Shown here: positions 23,414-35,113 of the stretch, in pieces
Position numbering within the stretch: the stretch's first letter is position 1
Layout: each line of letters begins with the position of its first letter
NCBI GenBank assembly: GCA_950295325.1
Contig: OX485809.1
Location: 8,494,001-8,558,000, forward strand
Reading direction: 5' to 3'
DNA length: 64,000 nucleotides
DNA from: Polytrichum commune
Lineage: Eukaryota; Streptophyta; Polytrichopsida; Polytrichales; Polytrichaceae
Made by a program: the position numbers and the translations under genes
The notes under the pieces: model-generated
The model's input: the letters and a program-made list of their open reading frames with translations, nothing else
Told to the model about the DNA's origin: nothing
Databases searched by the model: none

Positions 23414-24950
23414 CCCCTACTTAATAGTGACCAAAAAGAGTTCCAAACCCATAGATGCTCAAAATTTGATTAATGAGTTGGCAAAACTTGTAGAAATTGA
23501 GTTCACATGCCATACATTGAGTTCCTTGATCCTTTACGAGTTCCTAGTTAAAGAGGGACTTAGACTAGGTGGCCAATGAGGAGAGTGGATGACAACTTGC
23601 AAGAAGTGCGAGTCATCCACCTAACTTAGTACTCAAGTTGGTTATCAATCAAGACTGACCGCTTATCCAAGAGCAAAAAGGGTTATCAAATTCCATCACA
23701 AGAGTGCACCCACAAAGGGGTGATATCATCCATAATTTCCATAACATATCTGGGAGGTCCAAAGCATGGTAAAGTGAACGAAAGTTGTACCTTGTTAGTT
23801 TACAAGGACAAACAACCATATTTCCTAGTTATATAACTAAAAAAATAATAATGGTTCATATTAAAGCTACTAATAAGGTGGGTCATGATGTTTTCATAAA
23901 TATATTTGCAAACTACAAAGTATATTTTACATCCATGAAAGTAGATTCTAAAGTTTGTAGAATTTGCTTCCATAATTGTTGGTTTTTAGAAAGTGAGTGT
24001 GAAGTAGACCTTAGGAAGATGTATTTTGCTTCAAAATTTATGGCGCACTAAAGTATGAAATGATCTTGCCAGACACTTAAACTACACACACAAATCATAA
24101 CATTTATTGAATTAGGTAGGGTTTAGCTCAAACCCACCACCCAGTTTAAGACCTACTTCATACGTATCTCCACAATAGTAATAAGGCACAAATTTTGTAC
24201 TATGTTTGGTTCAAACCCATCGGAGGGTTCCATGGTCTTGAAATCACATTTTGTATGGAATTGAGCCTACTTCCCTTACTTTATATGAAAATTATATCAC
24301 AGTGACCTTTTCTTCTTCACTTACCATGCTTTGGTCCATGAGCTTATCAATTATGATTAATAACCAATACACTCAAGACATAATATGAGAATTATGGATG
24401 ACATCACCCCTCTATGGATGAAGATTTGTGTCAAGATTTGGTAACCCTGTTGCACTTGGATGAGCAATAGGTTGTGAAATTGGACTAGATGATCATTGTG
24501 CAAAGAGTACCACCTACTCGTCGAGCCGAGTGTCAGTTAGCATCATCACCCATCCTACAAAATGCAGGGTGGATCATCCTCACAATAAGTTCAAGTCACT
24601 CGGTTTGCAAGCCGAGTGACCCACCCATGACTTGTATATATGGTGATAAAACAAGGAAGAAACAAAAGCAAGATGAATCTCATTGGCACCTTGGAAATCG
24701 GAGAGGAATATGGAGTTTGTCCTTTGTTGTTTAGGGGCCTCCTTTTTGTTTTGGGGGCAGAGCTCCGACTCGCAAAATGACCCCAATTTGCAAGCCAACC
24801 TCAACTTCCAAGCCGGCCCTACCAACAAATCATCCATTTTGGAGGATGGGTGGGGCACTTTTGCAAGCCACCTCTCACAATATAAGTTGAGGTCATCCGT
24901 TTTTGAGGATGGGTGGTAAGGCCGAGAAGCTCATGAACACAATCTGGGAA
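23414..24950. other. intergenic, no gene seen
   Basis: Open frames at 23244-23579 and 23785-24051 have no recognisable motif and AT-rich composition. Near 24580-24915 the words CAAGCCGAGTGACCCACCC and GAGGATGGGTGG recur, suggesting a decayed fold-back or tandem unit. Confidence 0.4.
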
Positions 24951-25880
24951 TCATAGGTGATAACTTATCATGCCTCCAGGGATGCAAAACCGTGATGATG
25001 GAGTTGTGACAACCCTTGCGCTATGATGCATGAGCGATCGATGGCTAGGCAAGAGTTTAATGCGCCTCCTCCTCATGTGTGGCAGCACTAAGACAAGGAT
25101 CGATGTGTACGTGTGGCAGTGTAAAGACAGAATGAAGGCCTGCATGCTTCGCGGCGGCGGAACAGGAGGGTTCGAGCAAAGTTGCAACCTGATGATGGGT
25201 GCAGCCAAGGCCGGGGCCCGGATGCATGAGCGGTTTGGCATTGCAGCAGGGATCGGAGTAGAGGCAGTAGTGCAGGCTGCTCATCCTCATCACAGGATTG
25301 GCTCCCGCCCGCCCGCCCGCCCGCGTGAGCGCGGAGCGCTGCAGCTACCTGCTGCCCGCGTCTCCGCCGGATCGGGAACGGGGGCGGGGATGGGGATGGG
25401 GATGAGCTGCACCGCCCAGGTCCTAGGAGTAGTCGCAATGTAGTGTAGTGTAGTGTAGTATAGTACTTTACAAATTCTTTCTCATACCCAAAGAGTATGA
25501 AGAGCTGATGATGAGCCGCGACGTAGGTAGGCTGGCAGGAGTCGCTCGGAGCGCAACCCCACGATCAGCGACACCCCCGCCCCCGCCCCGCCCACTTTGG
25601 GCTCCTCCGTCACCAGAAACTACACTGCACGAATCTCTCCAGGCAGGCTGCGCGTCGCGTCCGTGTGCAAGGTGGCCACTCTCGACCGGTCCACGCAGCC
25701 TTTGACTTGGCTCAAGAGACAAAAGAGCAGGGAATTCAGGCCGCGGAGGAGGAACTTCGCAGCTGAAAGGGGAGGACTTCCGACTAACTTGATTAGGACC
25801 TGCCTGCGGGCAAATTACGACGGACCATCCCGGCAAGCCAGCCTGCAGGGACTGATTGTTGCAGTTAATCTTTACTGGAA
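24951..25880. promoter_or_regulatory. GC-rich island, possible promoter or decayed element
   Basis: Composition jumps from AT-rich to strongly GC-rich between about 25130 and 25830, with many CpGs, a (CCCG)n tract at about 25305-25325 and GGGGATGGGGATGGGGAT near 25384-25402. Long open frames occur on both strands (for example 25468-25962 minus) but carry no recognised motif, as expected by chance in GC-rich DNA. It lies 2-3 kb upstream of the five-exon gene and could be a distal promoter or 5' leader. Equally it could be an unrelated LTR such as the GC-rich one at 5734-7301. Confidence 0.35.
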
Positions 25881-27997
25881 GAATGCTGGTGATTAGATCC
25901 ATTGTTATACCGTCGGTTGCGGATCGTACACGGGAGCGTATGTAACGATTTATTAAGTACATGGAATTTGGGAATCGGAATGATGATGAGGCCCAGGATG
26001 CAGTGTTGGGTAAAAGTTTTGGGAGAGTACTTAAGGTTGCAGACGTGTCTAATTCGGTTACATATCTTAACCAGACACCTATATTTGAGTGTGGATGTGA
26101 ATTGGTGTGGTTTCAAGAACACATACCAAAAGGAGAAATGGTAAAAAAGAGATCGGGCGGTGTGTTCAAAATATGATAACCACTCTAAGCTCAATAATGA
26201 ACATAATTGATTGGGACATATGTAGCTACTTAATGAGCACAATAATCTTCATTTTGATAAAGAATATGAGATTCAAATGAGCTCCAAAAGTTATGAGGAA
26301 AGTGGTTGTAACGGCCTCTATTTGGGTTTCGCTAATCATCTTGCACTAAAGTGGAGGGTGCTAAAAGCAACTATTGGCTATTTAAGCCTATTTTGGGAGT
26401 TCAATTGGATTAATGGTATGCATGATGGGCTTAGCAAATTGGTTTACTAGTCCCTTACTAGACATGGTAGAAACAAAAATAACACCATATGAATATACTA
26501 CAAATTTTTGAAGTCACTTACCACTAGCTTCTTACAAAATCCACACCTTTCTTAGTGCAAACGGTTCCCGATACCATCCTCACACTCACATAAAATCGCC
26601 CCCCCTCCCCCCCACTAAAACTAACACTCCACCCAATTGAAAAAATATAAGTGTTTATGAAATTTGCATGCACCGCTAGCTACATCTTGATGCTTGTCCA
26701 TATTCAATCTCAATTTCAACCAAAACTAACCCTGCATTGTCCTGAAACCTTCCCTTTCCATCCAAATCCACTCCTATTTTGTATCATAGACATATGCCAA
26801 TTTAAGATGTGCATCCCAGTTACAAGATTAGGAGGTGTGCATAAAGGATGCTTTAGGAAGAGTTTGGAATAAGCACCGTGTGCCTTAATCGCATTTTCCA
26901 TATCCTCTGAGAAGTGGGCTAGTCAGGAAAGTAACCGTTTAGGAGCCATATGTCTACCTTCCCTGGCATCTTGGGGAATCTTAGGCCCGGCCCGTTGTCG
27001 AGGACCGCACATGCGGCTTCCCAGCTTCCGTTGCCTGCATTTGGAATCCGCTCATGTCGGACATGTGTTCCTTTCTCGCCTTCAAGTGTTGGGATGCTCT
27101 CATACTTTTGTTCTTTGTTCTTGTTGTCGAGTCTTCTTGCTCTTGTTCTTGTTCTTCTTCGTCGTCTTACCACACCACGGCACTTGCATCCTCTGCCGAG
27201 TAGGGTGGGTAATGTGTGTGGAGTGGTGGGTGACAGTGAGGTGCGAGAAAATTGGTGAATTGACACAGGCTGCAGCAGCTTCTTCACCTCCCACTTTTCT
27301 ACCTATCTATGTTTGTGTCGCACAATGACCTGTTATCCTTTGTCTCTGTGTGCATCCACAATTGAATGCATTACGCATGGCATCATGTTAGCCCGGCCTG
27401 CTTTATCAGACGACCTCACCTGACGGAAGTGAAGAGGAATCCATTGTCTTTGAAATCGACTTGGAGAAAGAAAGACTTCCACATTCGTTTGAAGTTCATT
27501 ATGAACATTGAATACGTCAATTCATCTAGTGCGATAATCACCGAGTGTAAGGGTAGAGGTGTTGAGTGATGTGGGTGAATTGGTCTGCATTGCTGAATAA
27601 TCTCGAGCTTATGTCACAGCAGCAGCTGGAGCTCTTCACATTATTCTTCATGCGCTTGAATTGGCAGCGAGTACCAGCATAAAAGTTCCTCTGGAATTGG
27701 CTCTCACCTGCATTTTGTTCTCATACTCTCATACTCTCAATTCGTTCAAGCGTCGCCAATTAATCCAAAGCCTATTGCACTTTTGTCGATTGTTGACTTC
27801 CGACGACTCTGAGCACGGTGATTGTCATCGCCTGGGCTGCTCGGAGTCTCCTCAGAGTTGGACCTAATTTCATCTCTGGAGCTTCAAGAATGTGTGTGAA
27901 GAAGTATTGGAGAGGCTTTTGTGAGAATTCCATTTGCTCCTTTTCAGGTCAGAGCATCGACTGACCAACTGACAGACACAAGTGGGTTAGGTACACA
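25881..27997 (+). other. upstream region of the five-exon gene
   Basis: No coding exon could be proved. The 26919-27300 stretch is C/T-rich with moderate GC and may hold 5' leader sequence. Near 27575-27660 one frame reads MSQQQLELFTLFFMRLNWQR, faintly like a retroelement tail, but it is too short to assign. The first supported start codon of the gene is at 27998. Confidence 0.4.
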
Positions 27998-30900
27998 ATG
28001 TCTCTGATGGAGAGCGTCAGAAGCTTACAAATCTCAGGACCAACGCTAATTAGCGACCCGCACGGTGCAAGACCAGGCGCGGTGCCGCAGGGAGGCGCAG
28101 TGCTCGTCATCCTCGACGTGAACAAGCTGATTGATCCAGGTGCTCTGTACTGGGCACTTGGAAATGTGGTTCGTAAGGGCGATTTTTTGAAAATCTTGGG
28201 GCTCCTCACCCAATTGGCGAATCCAAGTAAGTTCCTCCTATCTCGCACTTCAAATTATGATGAGTTCGTTGAAACGATGATTGTGTAACTTCATTGGAAG
28301 TGCGACAGATTTTTGATGGTGGGGACCTGTAACATTGGATATAAGCCGAGACACAATAGGCCATATTTTTTACACATCTCTGCCAGAATGTAGGTTTGCA
28401 ATGAATTGAATTGAAAAAGAAAGAAAAAGAACTACAAGTACCTCAAGCAGATGTATGAATGGTTGAATTGTCTCGTGGGAAACTGTATGACTTAAAATCT
28501 CAGCTATCAAAATACAACCATTCATATATCTGCTTGAGGTACTTGTAGTTCTTGTTCTTTCTCTTTTAATTCATATAATTCCTTCTGTCTTCTATCAATG
28601 CGCGGAATACTACGTCTAATTAATGTTGAACAACGACTGGAAGCCCCTAAAAGTTGACGAAAAGGAGTAAGTGCACACTGAGCTGGCCAATGCGATAGCC
28701 TGGCTCTCGTATGTTTGCCTTTCTGATTCTGCGGAGCAATATAAGAACAGGAGTCGATTAATACAGATTCAGCTATGAGTTGTTAAACTGCTCGTGCATT
28801 TAACAAATGTAATCGTACTGATTCTTCTGCATCCGAACCATCAAAATTTCACCCGTCTGTAATCAAGCCTCGTCGTGAGTTCTGCTCATCAATAACCTTC
28901 TAAGCTTGACCTCTTTCGAAGCATGGACCCACAAATGGCTACGGAGCATTTAGACCAAATTAGCCTTCATAGCACCCCAGATATGATGACGTTTAGGAAC
29001 TGCAACAGAAGATTTCATTCTACGAGGCAGCATAACCCCTGTTTTAAATTTTTTCTTCATTTCAGAGCTGTCGAAACTTGAAACTGGGATACTCACTGTG
29101 TGGCATACATGTTGGTTGTGCGGCAGTGGGCTTTATGACCAGGGTCGATCAAGGTAGCTGGACTACTCTCAATAACCTCGAGTTGGAAAATGAGCTCTCT
29201 CACAAGAAGAAGGCCATCCAGGCTATTCCTTACATTAAGGATTGGTGTGAGAAACAAGGGGTAAGGAACTCAGGAAATTGGTGATTCATTTTTACATGCC
29301 TCCCTGTCTCACGGGTAATGTGTTTGGATGATAACTGAATTGCACGATTCATATCTGTTGATATAAGCATGGCCAAGTTCTCCCAGACTGAGTGAGTGCG
29401 TGTGTAGGTGAGGCTCGAGATTGATGTGAAAGCGGCGAACCAGCTGAAATTAGTTGCTGTTGATGAAGCTAAGGCCATTGGCGCCTACCACGTCATCCTT
29501 GACAAGTGAGGATTGCGCCATTCTCCAGTGTGCCTTTTCATCCCTCTTCTGTTTGCTCCTGGAGTATACATGTATCTGAATTTCGCTGTTCGGTCGTCAT
29601 CTTTGCTTTGAGGGCCTCACTCGGCGCAAATTGACATGAACGATCCTAATGTATTGAGAATTGAGGAGATGTTTCCATTGTCCAGTGTGCCTTTTTTTCC
29701 CTCGTCTGTTTCCTCCTGGAGTACAAATGTACCTGAATTTCGCTGTCCCGTCGTCACCGTTGCATCGAGGGTAAACTCGGCGCAAATGGATATGAAAGAT
29801 CCTCATGTAATCACAGTTTGGGAGATGTTTCTATTTGCTCCTCGGTCGTCATCTTTGCATGTAGGGGTATCTCGGTGAAAATGGATATGAAAGTCCTCGG
29901 ATTGAAATTTGGGAAGGTTTTTCGATTCTTCAGTGTGCCTTCTCTATAGTCTATTGCTCCTGGAGTATATGCATGTACCTGATTTCGCTGTTCGGGGTCA
30001 TCTTTGCGTCGACGGTTAACTCGGCGCCTCGTGTATGATATGAAAGGTCCTCGTGTGTTGGGAAGGTGTTTTCCACTTTTCTGTGTGCCTCTTTTTCCCT
30101 AGTCTGTTTTCTCCTGGAGTATACATGTACCTGCATTTAGCTGTTCGGTCGTCATCTTTGCATCGAGGGTTAACTCGACGCAAATTGATATGGAAGGTTC
30201 TAGTGTATAGAAATTTTGGGAGATGTTTTGGTTTTCCAGTGTGCCTTTTCTTCCCTCGTCTGTGCGCTACTGGAGCACAAGTTTACCTGAAAGCCGCTGT
30301 TCGATCGTCATCTTTGCATCGACCGTTAACTCTGCAAATTGAAATGAAAGGTCCTCGTGTATCAAGCATTTTTTCATTTTTCAATGTGTCATCTTTGCAT
30401 CGACCGTTAACTCTGCAAATTGAAATGAAAGGTCCTCGTGTATCAAGCATTTTTTCATTTTTCAATGTGTCATCTTTGCATTGAGGGTTAACTCGGCGCA
30501 AACTGATCGATCAAAACGATCGGCGCAAGGTGGTCCTCGTGTACTAAGGATTTGGGTGATAATTGATTCCATTTTCAGGAACATGAAGAAGGACAGGAAG
30601 CATTTCGTGGATAATTTGTCGTGCTTCGTCTCTCGAGCACGAAATAGTGGCGGCGTGGACACCATCCGCTCCTTCGCAGTGACCAACAAGCTTCCTCCCA
30701 TGGTCCCCAACCCCGCGAACAAAGTGCCTACCATCCCCCCAAACTCCAAGACCTCCTTCGGCTCCACACACTCACACCGCGGGTCATCCATGTCCTCCAC
30801 CACATTCGAACTCGGCGGGGACTCAAGCGACGATTTCAATACCCAAGAGGGCGACCCGATCTCCACACCCTCCACTGGGGAGTCCATCGACCCGGAGCCT

Positions 30901-31027
30901 CATGTGGCAAGAATGCTGTCCCCTGTCATCACAAACGTGGAGCTCGTCGGGCTCCCAAAGAGGAATAGCCTGGCCAACCTGTTGTTGCGAGCTCCAGCTG
31001 CCAAGTTTGAGCCGGAAGCAGCAGGGT

Positions 31028-31060
<33 letters not shown>

Positions 31061-32696
31061 ACAAATCTGCAGTAGCAAATGCGGTGCAGAAACCCGCGGT
31101 TCGGAAATGGTTGAGTGAAGAGCAGCAGGCGGATATGATTTACTACGAGCAGGGAAACATCACCCCCCGAGGTCAGTCTCCGATTAAATTTCTTGTCAAA
31201 CTTTTCTCGCTGCCATGGTTCATTAGAATCTGGTATTGGGGTTGCCCCACGCACACATAACTTCAGCTCAAGCTCAAGCTTGCAAGTTCGGTGCGCCAAG
31301 GTGAAAGACTTCTAGTTTGAGTATCTAACATGTGCCAATGATGGTGCCCAGAGCTTTGTCTCAAGTTCCTGGATTGATTTTCGAATTCAAGACCGAGTTT
31401 TTCAAGTCTGATGGTGGCGATAAGTTGGGGTTCGGGCTTGAACTTGAAAATCAATCCCACAAAAGGAGGATTGCACCAAAACTCCACCATTTTAGGCACA
31501 TCTAAGAGTGTCCAAATTCTTGTACCTTTGGCCACCAAATTTGCAACCTTGTCGACCTTGAGCTCGAGTTGTGTGTGGCTGGCTGGGCCGGATGTCGTAC
31601 CCTATTTTGTCCTTGGAACTCATTTCTTTCGGTGTCTGCTCACGGAATTAGGAATCCCATTTCTTCAAACAATCTAGAAACGAAGAAATTGTACATAGCA
31701 TTCTGAAATGTTGTAGTGGGTGTTTCTTCATAGATAAACATCTTGGAGAGTATACATTCAGCGAGATTCTTTTGGCAAGGTCTTTGAGTTGAATCTTTAG
31801 TCGACTAATGAGAGCTTGACTATTCTTGGCATTCGTTCATGTATGTAAATCAAGGACCTTAATTCTTGGAACTCTTCTTCACGAATCCAGAAGAGTAAGC
31901 GAACGTCCTCACACATGCTTAAGAATGCTATGTAGGGTTGATAGCAATGTGCGCCGAAACACCAAAGAATTCTAATGAGATCGGTTGACACAGGGCTAAG
32001 ATAAGCATCTTGGAGAGTATACACTCGCCGAGATTCTTTCTTGCAAGGTCTTTAAGTTGAATCTTGGTAGATGGGAGAAGGCTTTGTCCAAAGATATTAG
32101 GTAACAATGAGGCGTCGACTAATGAGAGATTAATGCCACTTGACTATGCTTGGCATTCATTCATGCATGTAATCAAGGGCCTTTTTTCTTGGATTTCTTC
32201 TTCACGAATCTAGAATAGTATGAGAACGTCCTCACACATGCTCAAGAATGCTATGTAGGGTTAATAGCAATGTGCGCCGAAGGAACCGAACCAAAACATC
32301 TGATGAGACTGATCAGTTGATGCAGGGCCGAGAGTGGGAGCTGATCATCATCGTCATCATCATCATCATCTAGGAACTGCGGGATGGAGTGGACAGTGGA
32401 ATGCAACCAAGGAGCTCACCCAGAACCCCAACCCGATTCTGGCCCGACCCAAACTGAACGCGGCGTTGCGTCAATCTTCGTTCCAGAGCCGCAAGCAACT
32501 CCGCCCGGACAAGATCCACATGGACGTGTACTGGCCCATCATGGAGTGGGCGGATCGTCGTGGGGTGAAGCTGCGGCACCCTCTGAGTAGCAACACTTTG
32601 TCCGGAGTGAATGCCACCATGACCAAAGTTCTGGGCGTGCGGCGAAGAACTGTGGGATCCTCCCTCAATTACAGCGATATGGTTGATAGTGATTAG
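27998..32696 (+). CDS. USP-like domain protein related to the N-terminus of plant receptor-like kinases, five exons
   Basis: Exons 27998-28226, 29127-29260, 29408-29505, 30579-31171 and 32374-32696 have GT-AG borders and consistent phases, and join to 459 codons including the TAG stop (458 residues). Residues about 33-165 resemble the USP-like / adenine nucleotide alpha-hydrolase-like domain found before the kinase domain in many plant proteins. This rests on AVLVILD near residue 34, ALYWALGNVVRKGDFLKIL, then YHVILDKNMKKDRKHFVDNL with the D-x2-MKKD-x-K signature spanning exons 3 and 4. Exon 4 adds a Ser/Thr/Pro-rich stretch and an Asn run (about residues 305-315). Exon 5 is basic and lacks any kinase motif. 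The ATG at 27998 is the first in frame before the domain. Function is unknown; a signalling role is inference. A weak alternative donor near the stop (GTGATT, 32690) could extend the gene. Confidence 0.75.
28400..28575. repeat. long imperfect inverted repeat in intron 1
   Basis: Arm 28400-28465 and arm 28515-28575 are near-perfect reverse complements over more than 40 bp around a 49-nt loop. The core ACTACAAGTACCTCAAGCAG pairs with CTGCTTGAGGTACTTGTAGT. The right arm is the 3' end of the minus-strand coding-like sequence described next, and the left arm is an inverted partial copy of it. The transcript would fold into a long hairpin. Confidence 0.85.
28522..29030 (-). pseudogene. decayed antisense coding-like sequence of unknown family in intron 1
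   Basis: Read on the minus strand from 29030 down to a TGA at 28522-28524, this stretch gives a mostly open frame. It includes MKSSVAVPKRHHIWGAM, LHLLNARAV, ESVLIDSCSYIAPQNQKGKH and ELYELKEKEQELQVPQADI. Three internal stops (TAA or TGA) and one frameshift break it. I do not recognise the family. Amino-acid composition and the way the frame resumes after each stop suggest a once-coding retrocopy or transposon piece inserted in reverse in the intron. Confidence 0.5.
29506..30578 (+). repeat. tandem array filling intron 3
   Basis: At least six diverged units of roughly 150 bp follow each other from just after the donor to the acceptor. Landmarks repeated in order are CCAGTGTGCCTTTT, CTCCTGGAGTATACATGTA, TTTCGCTGTTCGGTCGTCAT, CTTTGCATCGAGGGTTAACT, CGGCGCAAATTGATATGAAA and GGTCCTCGTGTA. 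Units begin near 29523, 29682, 29931, 30078 and 30230, with partial ones between. Two adjacent 81-bp subunits (30309-30389 and 30390-30470) read as identical. Confidence 0.85.
31739..32330 (+). repeat. tandem duplication in intron 4
   Basis: Copy 1 (31739-32004) and copy 2 (32005-32330) share, in order, CATCTTGGAGAGTATACA, CGAGATTCTTT, GTCGACTAATGAGAG, CTTCTTCACGAATC, ACGTCCTCACACATGCT and AGCAATGTGCGCCGAA. Copy 2 has about 60 extra bases. It ends some 40 bp before the exon 5 acceptor. Confidence 0.85.
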
Positions 32697-33585
32697 TACC
32701 TGCCTCAAATGTTCTTCCGATGCCCAAATTTATGTGTAGGTATGTGTACTATGTCCCTTCCCCCCCCCCCCCCCCCCCCAACTCTGCGAATTTCCCCTTC
32801 CAACGGTCGATCACAGAGATGAGATTGCATTGAAACTTCACCTTCTTGCTCATTACCATCAACAGATACCATCAAAAGGTCTCAACCTGGTCTGAAGAGG
32901 TACAACGTCCTTGCAGGAATTTCCTGTCCTTGGAATCTTGGTTGAGTTTTCAAGTTTGTGCAAGTTGTACTAGTCGATGACAAAGATTCTATTCTATTCA
33001 ACCATCTTATAATGGACAATTCTATCAAAGAAAGAGAAACCAACCTTGAAACCAATCTCCCCAAGGCTAGGTACATGTCAAGGTCAAAAGTCTCTTGCCT
33101 TTGGCCTACCGAACTCCAAGGAACCCTTTCTGAGCAGTGAAGATTGGTTTGTTGGATGTGCAGGGTAACCAATTAGAAATTTCCTACTGGAAGTTGTTTT
33201 CCAGGAGCTGATGAGAAAATTCCAAGGTAGTTCCTACGAAGTGGTAACCGTGAAAAATTATCTCCAATGATGATGACAAGGTCACAATCTCCGCCCGGTG
33301 ATTGATGTTTTCCTTCGTTCCCTTTTCGTCCCCATCGCGCATGCAGTCACCACTCATTAGCATACTGTTAGGGTTTGGGAGGTTTGGACAAGAATACCGG
33401 AAGTCCATGTCGTTGCCGCATTTGCACTTCAAATTTAGAGCTACAAACTCTCGACTGGACTTGTAAGCGTCCCTGTTCCATTTTCGGCCTTTTCTGTTGC
33501 TTACAACCATAAATGCACCGATTCAGCAAGTCATTGTAGTGATTGCGAATGGGCTAACTTTGTGATACTGGCCGTGATATTGCAG

Positions 33586-34249
33586 GTGTTGCATGGGACA
33601 AGCAATTTAATCTGGTCCTCAAGGGGGACCAGGACATCAAGGAAGTGGCTTACTCAGGTTTACTGCAACAAGAAGCCATACAAGATATCAGATGCAGGTG
33701 TGATTTCCAACTTTGAGTTTCCTCATAGAATACCTACTGGAGTCGAGTCCATGGAGATGGTCATTACAGGGAATTTTCGAATATTTTTGTCAGAATTGAC
33801 GTTCAGATACTGTTTTGGGGTGTTTTGACAATCAATGTATGGCTTTTGGTTCATGCAGATTATTACACCAACTCAAGGGGAATCAGAGACTGATCCATAC
33901 GCCTGAAATCTATGATACTCTTGTCATAAAAGACAACCTTCTCTTGGAGGTAAATTTACCTTCACCAATATAATGCAGTAGCTCCTTGACAATGTGATCC
34001 TTGACAGTTATGAATCATGATGTTGACTCATGAATTTCTTTTGTAATAATAAATCTATGGTAATAATAAGTCTCGGTGCATGCCAAAAGCACAGGTTGGT
34101 ACAGACGGGTCTTTGTAACCCTAACATATGTTTGTTCACATTAGGGTTCTGTGGGCGTCATCCAGCTTCGAATGTACGCTGCCGAATTACCCACCCATAC
34201 GAGGACCAAAGGAGATGTGTGCAGCCGAGCCTCTGCAAATCAAGCCTAG
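33586..34249 (+). CDS. 3' exons of a second gene, unknown product (partial model)
   Basis: Three exons, 33586-33697, 33859-33949 and 34145-34249, have AG/GT borders, compatible phases and a terminal TAG (34247-34249). The joined reading includes VAWDKQFNLVLKG, KEVAYSGLLQQEAIQDI, HTPEIYDTLVIKDNLLLE and GSVGVIQLRMYAAELPTHTR, which looks like genuine protein. The 5' end is unresolved. A 22-nt exon at 33205-33226 has matching phase and contains an ATG, and is a possible first exon. The three could instead be the last exons of the gene at 27998 if exon 5 uses an alternative donor. I do not recognise the family. Confidence 0.5.
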
Positions 34250-35113
34250 ATCAAGGATTGTTGATTTTTCTTAAAATCCAATCTTGTTCTTCCAATTCTT
34301 GTCAAAAGATTGGCTTCCAGAAAAGCTCCCACGTCAGACTCCACAACGTTGTGACACACTGCATTCTCACCCGGGAAATCTAACCCAGCCGCATGGGGTC
34401 GGATAGGTGTTGTCCTCAGGCTGGGTTAATGATAACAAGATCGGATGACATAGCTGTGCCTTGGTTCAATGAATTTCACCAGCATGCTGGTGTTACTTAA
34501 CTCTGGGCTGCATATTATGAGCGAAGATTTCCATGTCAGAGCTGTACTGGCCAAATTCACCATCATTGCTAAAATAAATAGAAAAGGGGATCGGAAATCC
34601 GGAAATCCGCTCTTTCACGACACTGCTTTGGTTAGTGTGAACTGCAACAAGTGAGCGAGCCAAGCATAGCTTCTGCATTCTTATTCGAGGTGGCACTTTT
34701 CATTGCCTTCTCGACGGCTGGAGGGGGCACCAAAAGTGCTGCTGATGATCTAGACAGGAGTTAATGAGGGCCGGAGTACTGGACTCTGGAACCAGAGCTT
34801 TCAAGTCATGTGTGCCTGAATGCAATTCAAGGTCCTGTATCTGATCTTCTGACAAGTATCTGCCGTTCTAAAAGGTACCTGCCCTTTCTGGGTACCATGC
34901 CTGCAGATCTGATTGGGCATGTTCCTCCTGCTTTATATTTAATTTTCCTGCATGGGTGACTTAGCTAGTCACCTCGTTTGGAATATCCTAAAAGTTAAAT
35001 TGTTACATGGACTTATACTTGTTTTTGTGCTCTTGACATTTTCAGCATTCTTTAATTTGAAGATGTTCAAATCATGGACATGATGAACCTCTGTGTTGTT
35101 AACCTAGTGCTAT
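34250..35113. other. 3' flank of the gene pair
   Basis: Likely 3' untranslated and intergenic sequence. No further exon with matching phase was found; open frames here lack motifs. Confidence 0.45.

Noticed and set aside
25468-25962. 164-codon minus-strand frame
   Set aside because: Low-complexity G/P/R composition, overlapping long frames on both strands in a GC-rich block, no motif and no splice context.
27360-27660. Possible upstream exons of the gene
   Set aside because: Frames are short and no donor/acceptor pair with matching phase links them to 27998.
29066-29126. Alternative exon 2 acceptor after TTTCAG at 29065
   Set aside because: The downstream frame needs phase 0, which does not match the exon 1 donor at 28227. 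The acceptor at 29126 gives a consistent phase and a smooth protein reading.
30053-30484. 143-codon plus frame with repeated peptide blocks
   Set aside because: It is the translation of the intron 3 tandem array, and its repeats are DNA repeats. Splice phases place it in an intron.
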